A stretch of 64,000 nucleotides of DNA from Dictyobacter vulcani. GTDB taxonomy: Bacteria; Chloroflexota; Ktedonobacteria; Ktedonobacterales; Ktedonobacteraceae. Location: the NCBI RefSeq assembly GCF_008974265.1, contig NZ_BKZW01000001.1, positions 930,001 through 994,000 of the forward strand, in the 5' to 3' direction. The translations under genes were made by a program, and so were the position numbers. Of this stretch, positions 1 through 8,730 are shown one piece after another. The notes beneath the pieces were generated by a model. That model saw nothing but the letters and a program-made list of their open reading frames with translations. It made no database searches and was not told the origin of the DNA. Numbering within the stretch: the first letter of the stretch is position 1; each line of letters begins with the position of its first letter.

Positions 1-476
1 TGCCGTAAAGCTTCAAGCAACACTGAATCAACGTCTAATGGCTGCATCTTACTTTCCATAGGAATAACCTGGCGATGAAAAGCAAAACGCCCATTGACCC
101 AGCGCAAGGCATGGCTGATGGACTGCGTCACTAAAAATTCAAGTCGACGCTGCATCTCACTGGCGGTCATCCAGCCACGTTCAACCAGCAAAGCTAAAGA
201 CATATGCATGTCTCCACGCGCCAACTCACGAATATATTGTGCACGAGGAGGATCCAATTTATTGAGCAGACAAAGCATGCCCAACACATCGGGTTGGGGG
301 ACTCCATCTTCATGTAATCCAACAATCTGCCCTTTACGTAAGCTGATCGAAAGTGTCTCTGGTCCTGAGGTCACAAATAACTTTCCAGTTTTTCCACTCA
401 GGGCCAGCATTTTTAAAATAGATTGAAGACCTAGCGTTTGCAGATCTCCATCCATGATGCGGTCTTGCTGCTCCAT
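1..476 (-). CDS. DUF4388 (PATAN-like) domain protein, partial at left edge
   Basis: An open frame runs from an ATG at 476 to the left edge with no stop, so the C-terminus lies outside the window. The visible 158 residues begin MEQQDRIMDGDLQTLGL and continue with a pattern typical of DUF4388 proteins: a short helix, SGKTGKLFV, a β-rich stretch and KGQIVGLHEDG. A second helical half follows (LLVERGWMTASEMQ), then a second KGQ-like motif, VNGRFAFHRQ. Such domains occur in bacterial signalling and gliding proteins, often next to receiver domains. A weak GGAAAAGA ribosome site precedes the start. The partner domain, if any, is not visible. Confidence 0.75.
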   Translation of the reverse strand, partial: MEQQDRIMDGDLQTLGLQSILKMLALSGKTGKLFVTSGPETLSISLRKGQIVGLHEDGVPQPDVLGMLCLLNKLDPPRAQYIRELARGDMHMSLALLVERGWMTASEMQRRLEFLVTQSISHALRWVNGRFAFHRQVIPMESKMQPLDVDSVLLEALR

Positions 477-1410
477 TCTTTTCCCAGTTCCTTTACCAGA
501 CTAGCTTGCGGATGCGATAAATATGTTCTATGCAAGCGGTCTTGTCACAGGCTCCTTGCGGATATCTATCCATAACTCCACATGGCCTGTTATGCCGGCA
601 GCAAATCCCTGCCCCCACTAGCAGGTACGCAAACACAGCCGCCGTTGCTTTCTATGACATATGAGTGGTTTAGAAGACATCCAGATACATATTACGCAGA
701 TCCCTGATAACGGTTATACCAGCGTATAGCCCGCATACTGCAAGAGACCCATGTAGCTATGAAAAAAAGAGTTGCGTTGTCACGCACTATGGATGTCATT
801 CTCATCATTGCTCCCATTCCTCCCCCCAACCTAAAAACACTGCTATCTTCCAACCGCATGTTCAGACGAAACAATCACAAACAATATGGGCAACATCTAC
901 ACATTTCTACCACAAATATATATCTATTTTTATCTTCGCTATGATAAAAAGGGAGATTTTTTCTTCGGTACTTTGAAGAGGCATTTCCTTTTAGCGGCAT
1001 AGATAAAAGGTCTATCCTCAAAGATAGCGGCTGCTATCCCTTCCCATCATAAGATATTGTGTCTTATCCATATATCCCCTCCCAACCCAATCCTGTTATC
1101 CTTCCACACATCAGGAAAGTTCAACAGATCTCCGGCATTAGCATACTAGAAATCCCGACTTTTCACCACCCCACTACTCTTCTGGGTATATCTATATACT
1201 ATCGCGATTCAGTGCACAATGCCAGAACTTATTATGGCATACAGTAGCATAAAAAGAAACATCTTTGCCACCTTGTTTTTCCTATCCGCATGCCGTAACA
1301 ATCAGCGTTTCCTGAAAAACTGAAAAATTACCTTCTTTAAAGTGTACTGCTAAATGAGTTAGGTCGCTATAAAAAATCAAGATACGGCATTAAAATTTTA
1401 TTAAAGTTTT
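477..1410. other. long intergenic stretch without a convincing gene
   Basis: Nothing in these 934 bases reads as a convincing gene. The short open frames here are 60-62 codons long, lack good ribosome sites and have low-complexity translations. A small palindrome GATAGC-GGCT-GCTATC lies at 1023-1038. The stretch separates the DUF4388 gene, which reads leftward, from the 3' end of the response regulator gene and probably holds the promoter of the former. Confidence 0.4.
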
Positions 1411-2133
1411 TTATGAATCGCCCTGTGAGCGGAAAACATAGCCAATGCCAGGCTCTGTAACGATATATTTTGGTCGCGATGGCTCGGACTCAACTTTTAA
1501 TCTGAGTTGCCGAACATAGACACGCAGGTAGTCAGCTTCTTCGCCGTATTCTGGTCCCCAGACAGCACGCAACAGTGAACGATGGGTCATTACTTTGCCA
1601 GCATATAACATCAATTGACGCAAAAGTTCAAATTCGGTGGGTGTCAGGCGAACTTCCTGGGAACCAGCCCGGACCTGTCGCCGCACAACATCCATATAGA
1701 GATAACCGTCCTCGCTCGTCAATATTTCTGGCTCACGCTCATTGGCAGCTTCCTTTGAACCAGACCGGCGCAAGCAAGCGCGCACGCGCGCCTGGAGTTC
1801 ATCATTGCTAAACGGCTTGGTTAAATAATCATCGGCCCCAAAGTCCAGAGCTTTGATTTTCTGCTTCTCCTCAGCGACTGCCGAAAGAACAATGATCGGT
1901 GTCTGGGTAAATTGGCGCACCTGAACACATACCTCTACGCCATCCATACCTCCCGGGAGACAGATATCCAACAAAATCAAATCTGGTTGATGTAGTCTGA
2001 CCATGTCCACGGCCTGGCGTCCACTTTCTGCGACCAGAACATCATAGCCTCCAGCCATCAAATTGCGACGCAAGATGCGCTGAATCGGTGGCTCATCGTC
2101 CACCACCAGGATACGTTTCCCTTTCACTTTCAT
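1411..2133 (-). CDS. OmpR/PhoB-family response regulator
   Basis: A 240-residue DNA-binding response regulator. The receiver domain (about 7-125) shows the acidic pair D12-D13, the phosphoacceptor D56 (LLDICLP), S84 and K107 (DYLTKPF). The C-terminal winged helix (about 140-237) has the ELLRQLM recognition region and ends GIGYVFR, as in OmpR/KdpE proteins. AAGGAGG sits just upstream of the ATG, which fixes the start. The gene follows the sensor kinase at 2222-4936 in the same direction, so the two form a two-component pair. The receiver most resembles KdpE-type regulators, but no kdp genes are present, so the stimulus is unknown. Confidence 0.92.
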   Translation of the reverse strand: MKVKGKRILVVDDEPPIQRILRRNLMAGGYDVLVAESGRQAVDMVRLHQPDLILLDICLPGGMDGVEVCVQVRQFTQTPIIVLSAVAEEKQKIKALDFGADDYLTKPFSNDELQARVRACLRRSGSKEAANEREPEILTSEDGYLYMDVVRRQVRAGSQEVRLTPTEFELLRQLMLYAGKVMTHRSLLRAVWGPEYGEEADYLRVYVRQLRLKVESEPSRPKYIVTEPGIGYVFRSQGDS

Positions 2134-2144
2134 GGCGCTTCCTC

Positions 2145-2182
2145 CTTACAGGTATCCCAACCTCTTACAGGTATCCCAACCT
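2145..2182. repeat. 19-bp perfect tandem duplication in the kinase-regulator gap
   Basis: The 19-bp unit CTTACAGGTATCCCAACCT occurs twice head to tail (2145-2163 and 2164-2182). The copy nearer the regulator gene overlaps that gene's AAGGAGG ribosome site. The duplication lies in the short gap between the kinase stop and the regulator start. Confidence 0.85.
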
Positions 2183-2221
2183 GCCACATTGATCTCCCAC
2201 CGACACATTTCTTACCTCTTG

Positions 2222-4936
2222 CTAGCTGCGTGTATGCGATATCCGATCAATTTCATCAGGCCCTGCCAGCATCCTTGTTTCCAGATGGGTAACCGTTTGA
2301 GGATGGATAGGCAAGAGGAAAGTAAAACACGAACCTCCCTCATCGGATGCCCCAGCCCAGATACGACCTTGATGAGCTTCAATAATCCCTTTACAGGTTG
2401 CCAGGGCCAGACCATTGCCATATGACGAAGCCTGACTTTGGAATGAGGTAAAAATCCGTTCGCAATCATCCTCTGGGATCCGTACACCGTGATCAATTAC
2501 ACGAACGCGTAACTCTTCTTTTTCATGATGCAATATATCAATAACTAAAGAGATAGTAGAAAAATCCGGACTATGACGGGCTGCATTTTCGACTAAATTA
2601 TAAAAAACTTGTCCCAGCCGTGCATGATCGGCGTAAACCAGTGGTAGGGTCGCGGGTATCTCTGGTAATAATTGCCGCCCGGCCAGTGCGCGCTGCAATT
2701 TTTTCGTGGTCGCATAAAGAATTTCAGCCACATCACACCATTCCAGCTTTAATTCCATCGCACCCATTTCGATACGAGATAACTCAATTAAGGCATTCAC
2801 CAGCATAGTAAGATGATCAGCCTCACTATCAATATCCACCAGCATATCATTGCGATCAGCTTCTTCCCAATCCAGGTCAGACTGTAACAGACCGGTAACG
2901 GCTGCCTTAATGGTCGTCAGAGGAGTACGCAAGTCATGAGAAAAGGCTGATAGTAACGCGGAACGATTTTTCTCTTCCCGTACCTGCTCGGTGACATCCT
3001 GTACCTGTAATGCAATGGCCTCTAACTGTCCCGATTGGGTGTAAAGAGGATAGCGTGTAAACTGATAGTGATGATCACTGGTTGCTCCTTCGTCGCGCAT
3101 GCCGTTTCCATTCAGTTCTGAGCGCTTAGAGGCCTGAACATCGAGTGGTTCATTGGCAAGGACACAACGAAATTCGGGACGATACATACTCTCTTGCGCA
3201 AAATCTTGCAAATAATTCCGTAGAGCCTGTTCATCACGTATCCGTGGTAATAGATGTGCAAATACTTCTTCAATAGAAGGCCCCAGTGCCTGTCCCTGTA
3301 CGACTGATGAGACCAGCATATGCAGGTAATAATCCGTAGACATAGCTTCAAGATTCAGTTCACACCATTGACGGGCCGCAGGATTCATAAAAAGGCAGGA
3401 ACCATCTGGATCTACCACAAACCAGGGATCGCGTACCCAGTTGGTTGATTGTTTTAAATGTGTGATTAAACGGCTGAGTTCACCGATCATTGCAGCCCGT
3501 GTCAGAGCGGATTCCGCAGTCTGAGCGAGCAACGCCTGGGTTTCACTAAAAGGGGCATCTGGCTGTAACACTGGCTCTTCCAGGAAGATTGGCGACACGG
3601 TCATATGCTCGGTTTCGAGTGATGACTTGAAGGGATCCACGAGTTGTTCGTGCTCAATCGCTGAACGGATCTCCTGCAGGTTTCTTTCATTCTGCGTGAG
3701 CAGTTGCTCACTCACCCAACGCATTAAATACGGAAGGCTCACACCAAACGTGCGCTGGGTCTCTTCGCGCATCTCTCTAAGTAGCTTGAGTTCCTCTCGC
3801 TCCTGTTCCTCTACAGTACGGGCTTCACGAGTATGCTGGACTAATTCGAAACGCTCAAGGGAAGATTGAAATCTTCTACGCTGGTTAACCGAAGTTAAGA
3901 GCATTCCATTATGAATAGCCACGGTTGCTTGATTGGCAAAAAGAGCGAGAATATCGGTCTTGAGTGGTGTGAAGCCACCGGTTTCGGTTGAGCACAGCAC
4001 TAACACACCATAGACAGCAGGCCCATTTGCTAAAGGATAGCAGTATAATGATCGCAATCCGAGCTCGGTTGCTAACCCCTGATTCTCTGGATAATGCTCA
4101 TCCGTTGCGAGATCGATCGAAACCACTGGCTGTCTGCGTTTAATGGTTTGCCAGAGAATACTTTTCTCGCTCATATGACTGTGCTGTAAAAGGTGCTCAA
4201 GCAACTTTTCATCAAGCTCAGCTTGAGCTTCCAGGTGTAAGGTAGCCGTCTGCCGATCCTGCAGAGTGATAAAGGATGCACCCCCTAATGCCTTAGAGAC
4301 ACCCGTCACGATCTGCTTGAGGACAGTTGAGAGCTCCATCTTTGAGGTAAGCGCGCTGGTAACATCTTTGAGGGCCTGCCGCTGACGATCCTGAATAGCA
4401 GCATTGCCTCCCAGTTGGACACTTTCAATCGAGGCAGCCAGCATTTTCACCACCGCGTCAACGAGGCGCTGCAAGTGGTGATCGGCATACGTATGCAGAG
4501 CGGTACTCCCTAGTTCCAGAGTACCAAGCACACGGTTTTCTACTTTTAGGGGTGCGATCAAGGTAGAACGCAACTGATGATATGAGCTAAGAGCATCGCC
4601 ACTTGTGGCAGGAGAACCATCGAGTCCATCAGGATAATCACGAACCTGGAGTGCTGGCTGGTTCAGAACCTGCTGGAGCATAGAATCGGTTAAGGGATGC
4701 TGATGCAAAAAAGCTTTCCATCCGCCACCATCACGCTGGCAGACCGTTACCCGCACAGCCTGTCGATCATGGCGCAACAACACAACACCAAACACATCAA
4801 ACGGGACAGCCGATTCTAGTTCTGCTGCCAGACGTGTATAATCAGGTTTCGCGCCACGCACACTGAAAACAATACGAGCAACGCGTTCTATTATTGCAGA
4901 CTCTTCCAGAGCGGAGGTATGTGTTCTCGCTTCCAT
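2222..4936 (-). CDS. GAF-GAF-PAS sensor histidine kinase
   Basis: A soluble-looking sensor kinase of about 904 residues with no obvious membrane segment. Two GAF-like domains (about 25-175 and 205-355) are followed by a charged coiled-coil linker, a PAS-like domain (about 505-610), HisKA with the H-box FSHDLRTPLTT (His near 665) and HATPase_c. The N-box is NLVENAARHS and the G2-box is SYGNGLALATCKG. The G1-box reads DHGVRIP, with Arg where the second glycine of DxGxG normally sits. An ATG at 4936 with AGGA 4-5 bases upstream is preferred over the GTG at 4939. The partner is the response regulator immediately downstream. The ligand is unknown. Confidence 0.9.
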   Translation of the reverse strand: MEARTHTSALEESAIIERVARIVFSVRGAKPDYTRLAAELESAVPFDVFGVVLLRHDRQAVRVTVCQRDGGGWKAFLHQHPLTDSMLQQVLNQPALQVRDYPDGLDGSPATSGDALSSYHQLRSTLIAPLKVENRVLGTLELGSTALHTYADHHLQRLVDAVVKMLAASIESVQLGGNAAIQDRQRQALKDVTSALTSKMELSTVLKQIVTGVSKALGGASFITLQDRQTATLHLEAQAELDEKLLEHLLQHSHMSEKSILWQTIKRRQPVVSIDLATDEHYPENQGLATELGLRSLYCYPLANGPAVYGVLVLCSTETGGFTPLKTDILALFANQATVAIHNGMLLTSVNQRRRFQSSLERFELVQHTREARTVEEQEREELKLLREMREETQRTFGVSLPYLMRWVSEQLLTQNERNLQEIRSAIEHEQLVDPFKSSLETEHMTVSPIFLEEPVLQPDAPFSETQALLAQTAESALTRAAMIGELSRLITHLKQSTNWVRDPWFVVDPDGSCLFMNPAARQWCELNLEAMSTDYYLHMLVSSVVQGQALGPSIEEVFAHLLPRIRDEQALRNYLQDFAQESMYRPEFRCVLANEPLDVQASKRSELNGNGMRDEGATSDHHYQFTRYPLYTQSGQLEAIALQVQDVTEQVREEKNRSALLSAFSHDLRTPLTTIKAAVTGLLQSDLDWEEADRNDMLVDIDSEADHLTMLVNALIELSRIEMGAMELKLEWCDVAEILYATTKKLQRALAGRQLLPEIPATLPLVYADHARLGQVFYNLVENAARHSPDFSTISLVIDILHHEKEELRVRVIDHGVRIPEDDCERIFTSFQSQASSYGNGLALATCKGIIEAHQGRIWAGASDEGGSCFTFLLPIHPQTVTHLETRMLAGPDEIDRISHTRS

Positions 4937-5464
4937 CACTTCCTGCCAGGCTACAGCGACGCATTCATCAACAATGATGAAGATGAAAACTCATCTCTCT
5001 TTAAGACGAGATGAGCATCAGGCGTACTGTGTACACTTTTGTTACACATAAACTGCATTACACTTAAAATAATGCAGAGAAACACCAACATTCACCATCA
5101 CATTTTATGCACACCACAAACAAGTACAACCCAAAAATGGCTCAAATCCCTATCTACCCGCAAAATGTCTGTTTGCTATTGCCACAAAGTATACCACATC
5201 CATACTAGTCCAGGTCAATGGCTGCACAGACGATGAAGAGGATTGTTATAAAAATCACGTCAGTATCAAATCGATCTCAAGTAGCTTTCAAACTATCTTT
5301 ATCTCAATTCTGATCCACAGAAAATTCTGTATTTCTTTCTACTTATTTAACGTAGATTTGATCTGATTCTGTTATAGAATAAGTAATATAGCTAGTGCTT
5401 GTGACAAATTTGAAAATTTCTACTTATGCTATTTCAGCAAAGCAGCAGATGGAGCGCTAACACC
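4937..5464. other. divergent intergenic region between the sensor kinase and the PhoD-like gene
   Basis: About 530 AT-rich bases between divergent genes, so both promoters should lie here. A perfect inverted repeat CTCATCTC / GAGATGAG (4990-4997 / 5008-5015) would form a hairpin in the kinase leader. No gene is seen. Confidence 0.4.
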
Positions 5465-7153
5465 ATGCCCGATATTTGTATTGGCCCACTTGTACGTGCA
5501 GTCAGCCCAACCAGTATTGTCATCTGGGCTGAATTGACAGCGGCGGACACCGTGACTTTACATGCTCAATCAGAGATTCCTGGTGAGGTTGCCAGAATGA
5601 TCAGCCAGGCCACCATTCAAGTCGGAGGTCATTATTATGTGGCCCTACAACTACAGGGCTTGCAACCAGCAACCTGGTATCGTTATCAGCTAACAGGCAC
5701 CGATCCACACCACGATTTGAAAATGGTGACAACTGAGCAGCCATTACACTATTTCCGAACACTGCCAGATGAAAAAGCAACCGAGGAGGGTACAGCAGTA
5801 TTACGCATTGCTTATGGCTCATGCCGTAAATCTGAGACCGGACAGCCTGATGTTTTCAGTTTTTTTGGAGACTGGTTAAAGGAGCACTTTACCGAACGTG
5901 AGGCGAACTGGCCACATCTGTTGCTGCTCATTGGTGATCAAATTTATGCAGACCAACCTGCACAGCAGCTACGTCAGACACAACCACAGCTAGGCCCTGA
6001 AGCAACTAATTTTGAAGAGTTCAGGTTGTTTTATCAGCACGCCTGGGCCTCTGATCCAGGCGCCCGACAAGCACTGGCCTGCATCCCAACCTATATGATT
6101 TTTGATGATCATGAGATTACCAATAACTGGAACTCGCTGCCCGACTCGCGTTCCAGAATTATTGAGGCGGGCAAGGAACAAATACTGATTGATGGTACAC
6201 TGGCTTACTGGATCTACCAGGGATGGGGCAATCTGGATCAGACCAACACAGAGCATCCACTGCTGGCGATTATGCAAGCTGCCGCTCTGAGTGGAGAAGA
6301 TGTGCTGGAGGCGTTGCGCTCCTGTATTCGACGTGATCTTTATGGCGAAGTACTTTTACCCTGGCACTATGAAATACATTCATCTCCACCTATCTTCGTA
6401 GCCAATGCGCGCACTGAACGTACTGCCGTCCTGGTAGACAAACAGGAAGAGATTTACGATCCCATGCGGATTATCAGTCACACACAGACAACGGATCTGC
6501 AAAAATGGTCTGATAGCAATCCCGGCACGTTATCTATTATTGTCTCCTCCGTACCAATTCTGCTGCCACCAGCTATTGGCTGGATTGAATACCTCATCGG
6601 ACAACGCATCTGGCTCAAGAAGCGTGGCGGGCTACGCTGGCTGGGTCGCCAGCTAGCAAGCCTCCAACAAAAAGTTGCCACACGAGCAAGTTTTGATCAC
6701 TGGCCACTGTATTCCCTTTCATGGCGAGACTTTGTGCTGTTATTTGAGCAACACCAGAAAGATATGCTGATTCTTTCTGGTGATGTGCACTTCTCCTATG
6801 CATTGACGGCAGAGGGAACGACAGAGGCGGCCCAGAACCACTATCTTTACCAGTTTGTTTCTACTCCCCTCCAAAACGCCTTGAGCCCATCAGATCAGCG
6901 TAAAATAACGTTACAGGCGCGTGTCTCGCGGCTGCGCTATGGAGGTCTTACGCAACAGATCCTGCCTCTGACGCCTGCAGTCAAAGATATACATATCGAC
7001 CATAATCTCCTGTTTGAAAACACAATAGCAATCCTCAGTCTCCAGACTGATCAGCAAGGACGTTATATGCCCCAGCAAGAATATCTGGGCTATTATCATG
7101 GACAGCTACAAAAGATCGCGACCACGGTTCTGCCGAAACAGAATTCCCATTAA
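5465..7153 (+). CDS. PhoD-like metallophosphatase (alkaline phosphatase D family)
   Basis: A protein of 562 residues with the PhoD arrangement: an N-terminal Fn3-like β domain (about 1-105), then a metal-dependent phosphatase domain. Visible metal-site motifs are AYGSCRK (near 118), LLIGDQIYAD (near 157), FDDHEITNNW (near 213) and LSGDVHFSY (near 438). The family hydrolyses phosphomonoesters or diesters using Fe/Ca-type centres. No signal peptide is visible, unlike secreted PhoD, so a cytoplasmic role is likely. An upstream ATG at 5426 has no ribosome site. The ATG at 5465 is preceded by GGAG and starts at the conserved domain. The gene appears to be monocistronic and ends at a strong terminator. 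Confidence 0.88.
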   Translation: MPDICIGPLVRAVSPTSIVIWAELTAADTVTLHAQSEIPGEVARMISQATIQVGGHYYVALQLQGLQPATWYRYQLTGTDPHHDLKMVTTEQPLHYFRTLPDEKATEEGTAVLRIAYGSCRKSETGQPDVFSFFGDWLKEHFTEREANWPHLLLLIGDQIYADQPAQQLRQTQPQLGPEATNFEEFRLFYQHAWASDPGARQALACIPTYMIFDDHEITNNWNSLPDSRSRIIEAGKEQILIDGTLAYWIYQGWGNLDQTNTEHPLLAIMQAAALSGEDVLEALRSCIRRDLYGEVLLPWHYEIHSSPPIFVANARTERTAVLVDKQEEIYDPMRIISHTQTTDLQKWSDSNPGTLSIIVSSVPILLPPAIGWIEYLIGQRIWLKKRGGLRWLGRQLASLQQKVATRASFDHWPLYSLSWRDFVLLFEQHQKDMLILSGDVHFSYALTAEGTTEAAQNHYLYQFVSTPLQNALSPSDQRKITLQARVSRLRYGGLTQQILPLTPAVKDIHIDHNLLFENTIAILSLQTDQQGRYMPQQEYLGYYHGQLQKIATTVLPKQNSH

Positions 7154-7181
7154 GTGCTCGCTCTTCTTGCCTCTAAACAAC

Positions 7182-7222
7182 AAAGGAAGATGCTGAGCCA
7201 ACTTGTGACAGCATCTTCCTTT
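7182..7222. terminator. bidirectional intrinsic terminator
   Basis: A perfect 14-bp stem (7182-7195 / 7209-7222, core GGAAGATGCTG / CAGCATCTTCC) has A-rich and T-rich ends. It lies between the convergent phosphatase and AttH-like genes and should stop transcription from both sides. Confidence 0.85.
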
Positions 7223-7256
7223 TTCTCGCATAGGTAACCTTATAGCGTGGCTACCG

Positions 7257-8378
7257 TTACGATTTTTTATATCCAGTTAGCTCGACATACCCCTCACCGG
7301 CGATGGAATGTCCATGGTTCTGGCCTTTAATACTCACGGCTCCCTCCCAATAGATATTGCCGGTTGATTTTTGTACCACCAGTTCCTGGTTCTTGAGCAA
7401 TGGCTGAATGGTCAGGGCAGCCTGCAAGTGTGGATCTTTAATCTCGACACGCCAACCAGACGGATAGCGAATACCAGTCTTTGGACTGACCCAGGTATCG
7501 AGTGCTTCGAGATGGAGCGCCTGCTCTGGCAACACCACCGATTTTGCGTCGGCGGTAGTATAGCCTGCATAAGTAGAAATGGTTTTACCACTGGCATCAC
7601 GAATAACGTACAGCATAAGCTCGGTGTTGTTATTTAGCTGGATGCTATACCAATCCCATCCGCCGCCACCGAGCGTCAGGAAGTTTCCCCATTGGTGATC
7701 CATCCAGGCCGTACCAGTCACCTTTAAAGGCTGGTTGTGATCCATTAAGGTACCAGCCACAGCCATACGGGTCCGTGAGTAATAATAGGAAAAGCCACCA
7801 AGCCCATAAGTAATCAAGCCATTGCCGTTATGCAAGGTCGCATCTTTCTGGCCTGTCAGATTAAGATTAATAGCATAGTCCTGCATTGCAGCCGTCAGAT
7901 GATCCTTACCATTCAAGCCCTGAGCCGCCCAATCACCAACCCGAACGTTAATTCCCTGCGTGGATTGCCCATCGGGTCTGGACTGACCAAAAGCGGTCAT
8001 GCTCCGCTGATCATAGTGGAACTCGTTCCGGCTGATATCTGTAATAGCAAAGTGCGCAGGACGCACGGCGGGCAGGGAGCTACGTAGGGCCTGGAAAAAG
8101 ACCAACTCAAAGCCATACGTACGCTGTTTACCGCTGGCATCAGTGGCCTGCATATGTCCTGTGTAGTACCACCATTCGGTCAGATTATTGTGCGACCCTT
8201 CATCCTGAGGAAAGTGAATAGGCGGCAGGTTTGTCTGCTCTGGCTGCTGTTTGACCTGTGGCAATGTTGCCGAGGTAGAAGCTAAACCAGGAAATGTACA
8301 GGACGATAAAGTCAATGTAAGTAGCAGGCAAACAAGCAGGGTCCAATACCTGGAAAAACACAGTATGCTTTTTTTCAT
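7257..8378 (-). CDS. AttH/CrtC-like lipocalin-fold lipoprotein
   Basis: A 373-residue exported lipoprotein. A type II signal peptide (about 1-27) ends in the lipobox LSSC. The mature part begins with a Pro/Gln-rich linker followed by the motif EWWYYTGHM, then YGFELVFFQ, AWMDHQWGNF and DWYSIQL, all typical of the AttH / carotenoid 1,2-hydratase-like fold. Family members bind or hydrate hydrophobic ligands. The substrate here cannot be read from sequence. The ribosome site AGGGG precedes the ATG. The gene is directly downstream of the MMPL exporter and probably cotranscribed with it, which suggests a shared role in lipid or envelope handling. Confidence 0.82.
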   Translation of the reverse strand: MKKSILCFSRYWTLLVCLLLTLTLSSCTFPGLASTSATLPQVKQQPEQTNLPPIHFPQDEGSHNNLTEWWYYTGHMQATDASGKQRTYGFELVFFQALRSSLPAVRPAHFAITDISRNEFHYDQRSMTAFGQSRPDGQSTQGINVRVGDWAAQGLNGKDHLTAAMQDYAINLNLTGQKDATLHNGNGLITYGLGGFSYYYSRTRMAVAGTLMDHNQPLKVTGTAWMDHQWGNFLTLGGGGWDWYSIQLNNNTELMLYVIRDASGKTISTYAGYTTADAKSVVLPEQALHLEALDTWVSPKTGIRYPSGWRVEIKDPHLQAALTIQPLLKNQELVVQKSTGNIYWEGAVSIKGQNHGHSIAGEGYVELTGYKKS

Positions 8379-8730
8379 TTTTTGCCCCTACATGCATATC
8401 AGAATCAGTAGATGGAGTGGCTGCATCTTCAGTACCGGAAACACCTGACACGCTAGCTTCAGCCAGAGAAGGGGGATGGCGTTGCACACCAAAGAAGGGC
8501 AGCCACCAGTTCCAATCGCCCAACAGACGCATTGTGGCTGGCACCAGCAAACCACGGACCAGTGTGGCATCGATCACCACCGCCAGGGCCATTCCCAGCC
8601 CCAGGGCTTTAACCAGGATCATATCAGCAGTAGCAAAACAGGCACTCACCACAATCACAATCACTGCCGCGCTGGTAATAATGCCGCCACTACGCTGTAA
8701 ACCCAGTGCCACCGCACGGCGATTATCCCG
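8379..8730 (-). pseudogene. C-terminal part of the MMPL transporter, out of frame
   Basis: This frame continues the MMPL protein after the break at 8727-8729. It supplies the missing last transmembrane helices (GGIITSAAVIVIVVSACFA, MALAVVIDATLVRGLLVPA) and the typical ending LLGDWNWWLP. The frame has no stop before 8200 and runs into the AttH-like gene. One additional A in the A-run at 8378-8383 would create a TGA overlapping the AttH-like ATG (ATGA), the usual arrangement for coupled genes. Both changes are consistent with one-base losses in homopolymers. Confidence 0.75.

Noticed and set aside
5426..5464. An earlier ATG for the PhoD-like gene
   Set aside because: It lacks a ribosome site and adds 13 residues with no signal-peptide character.
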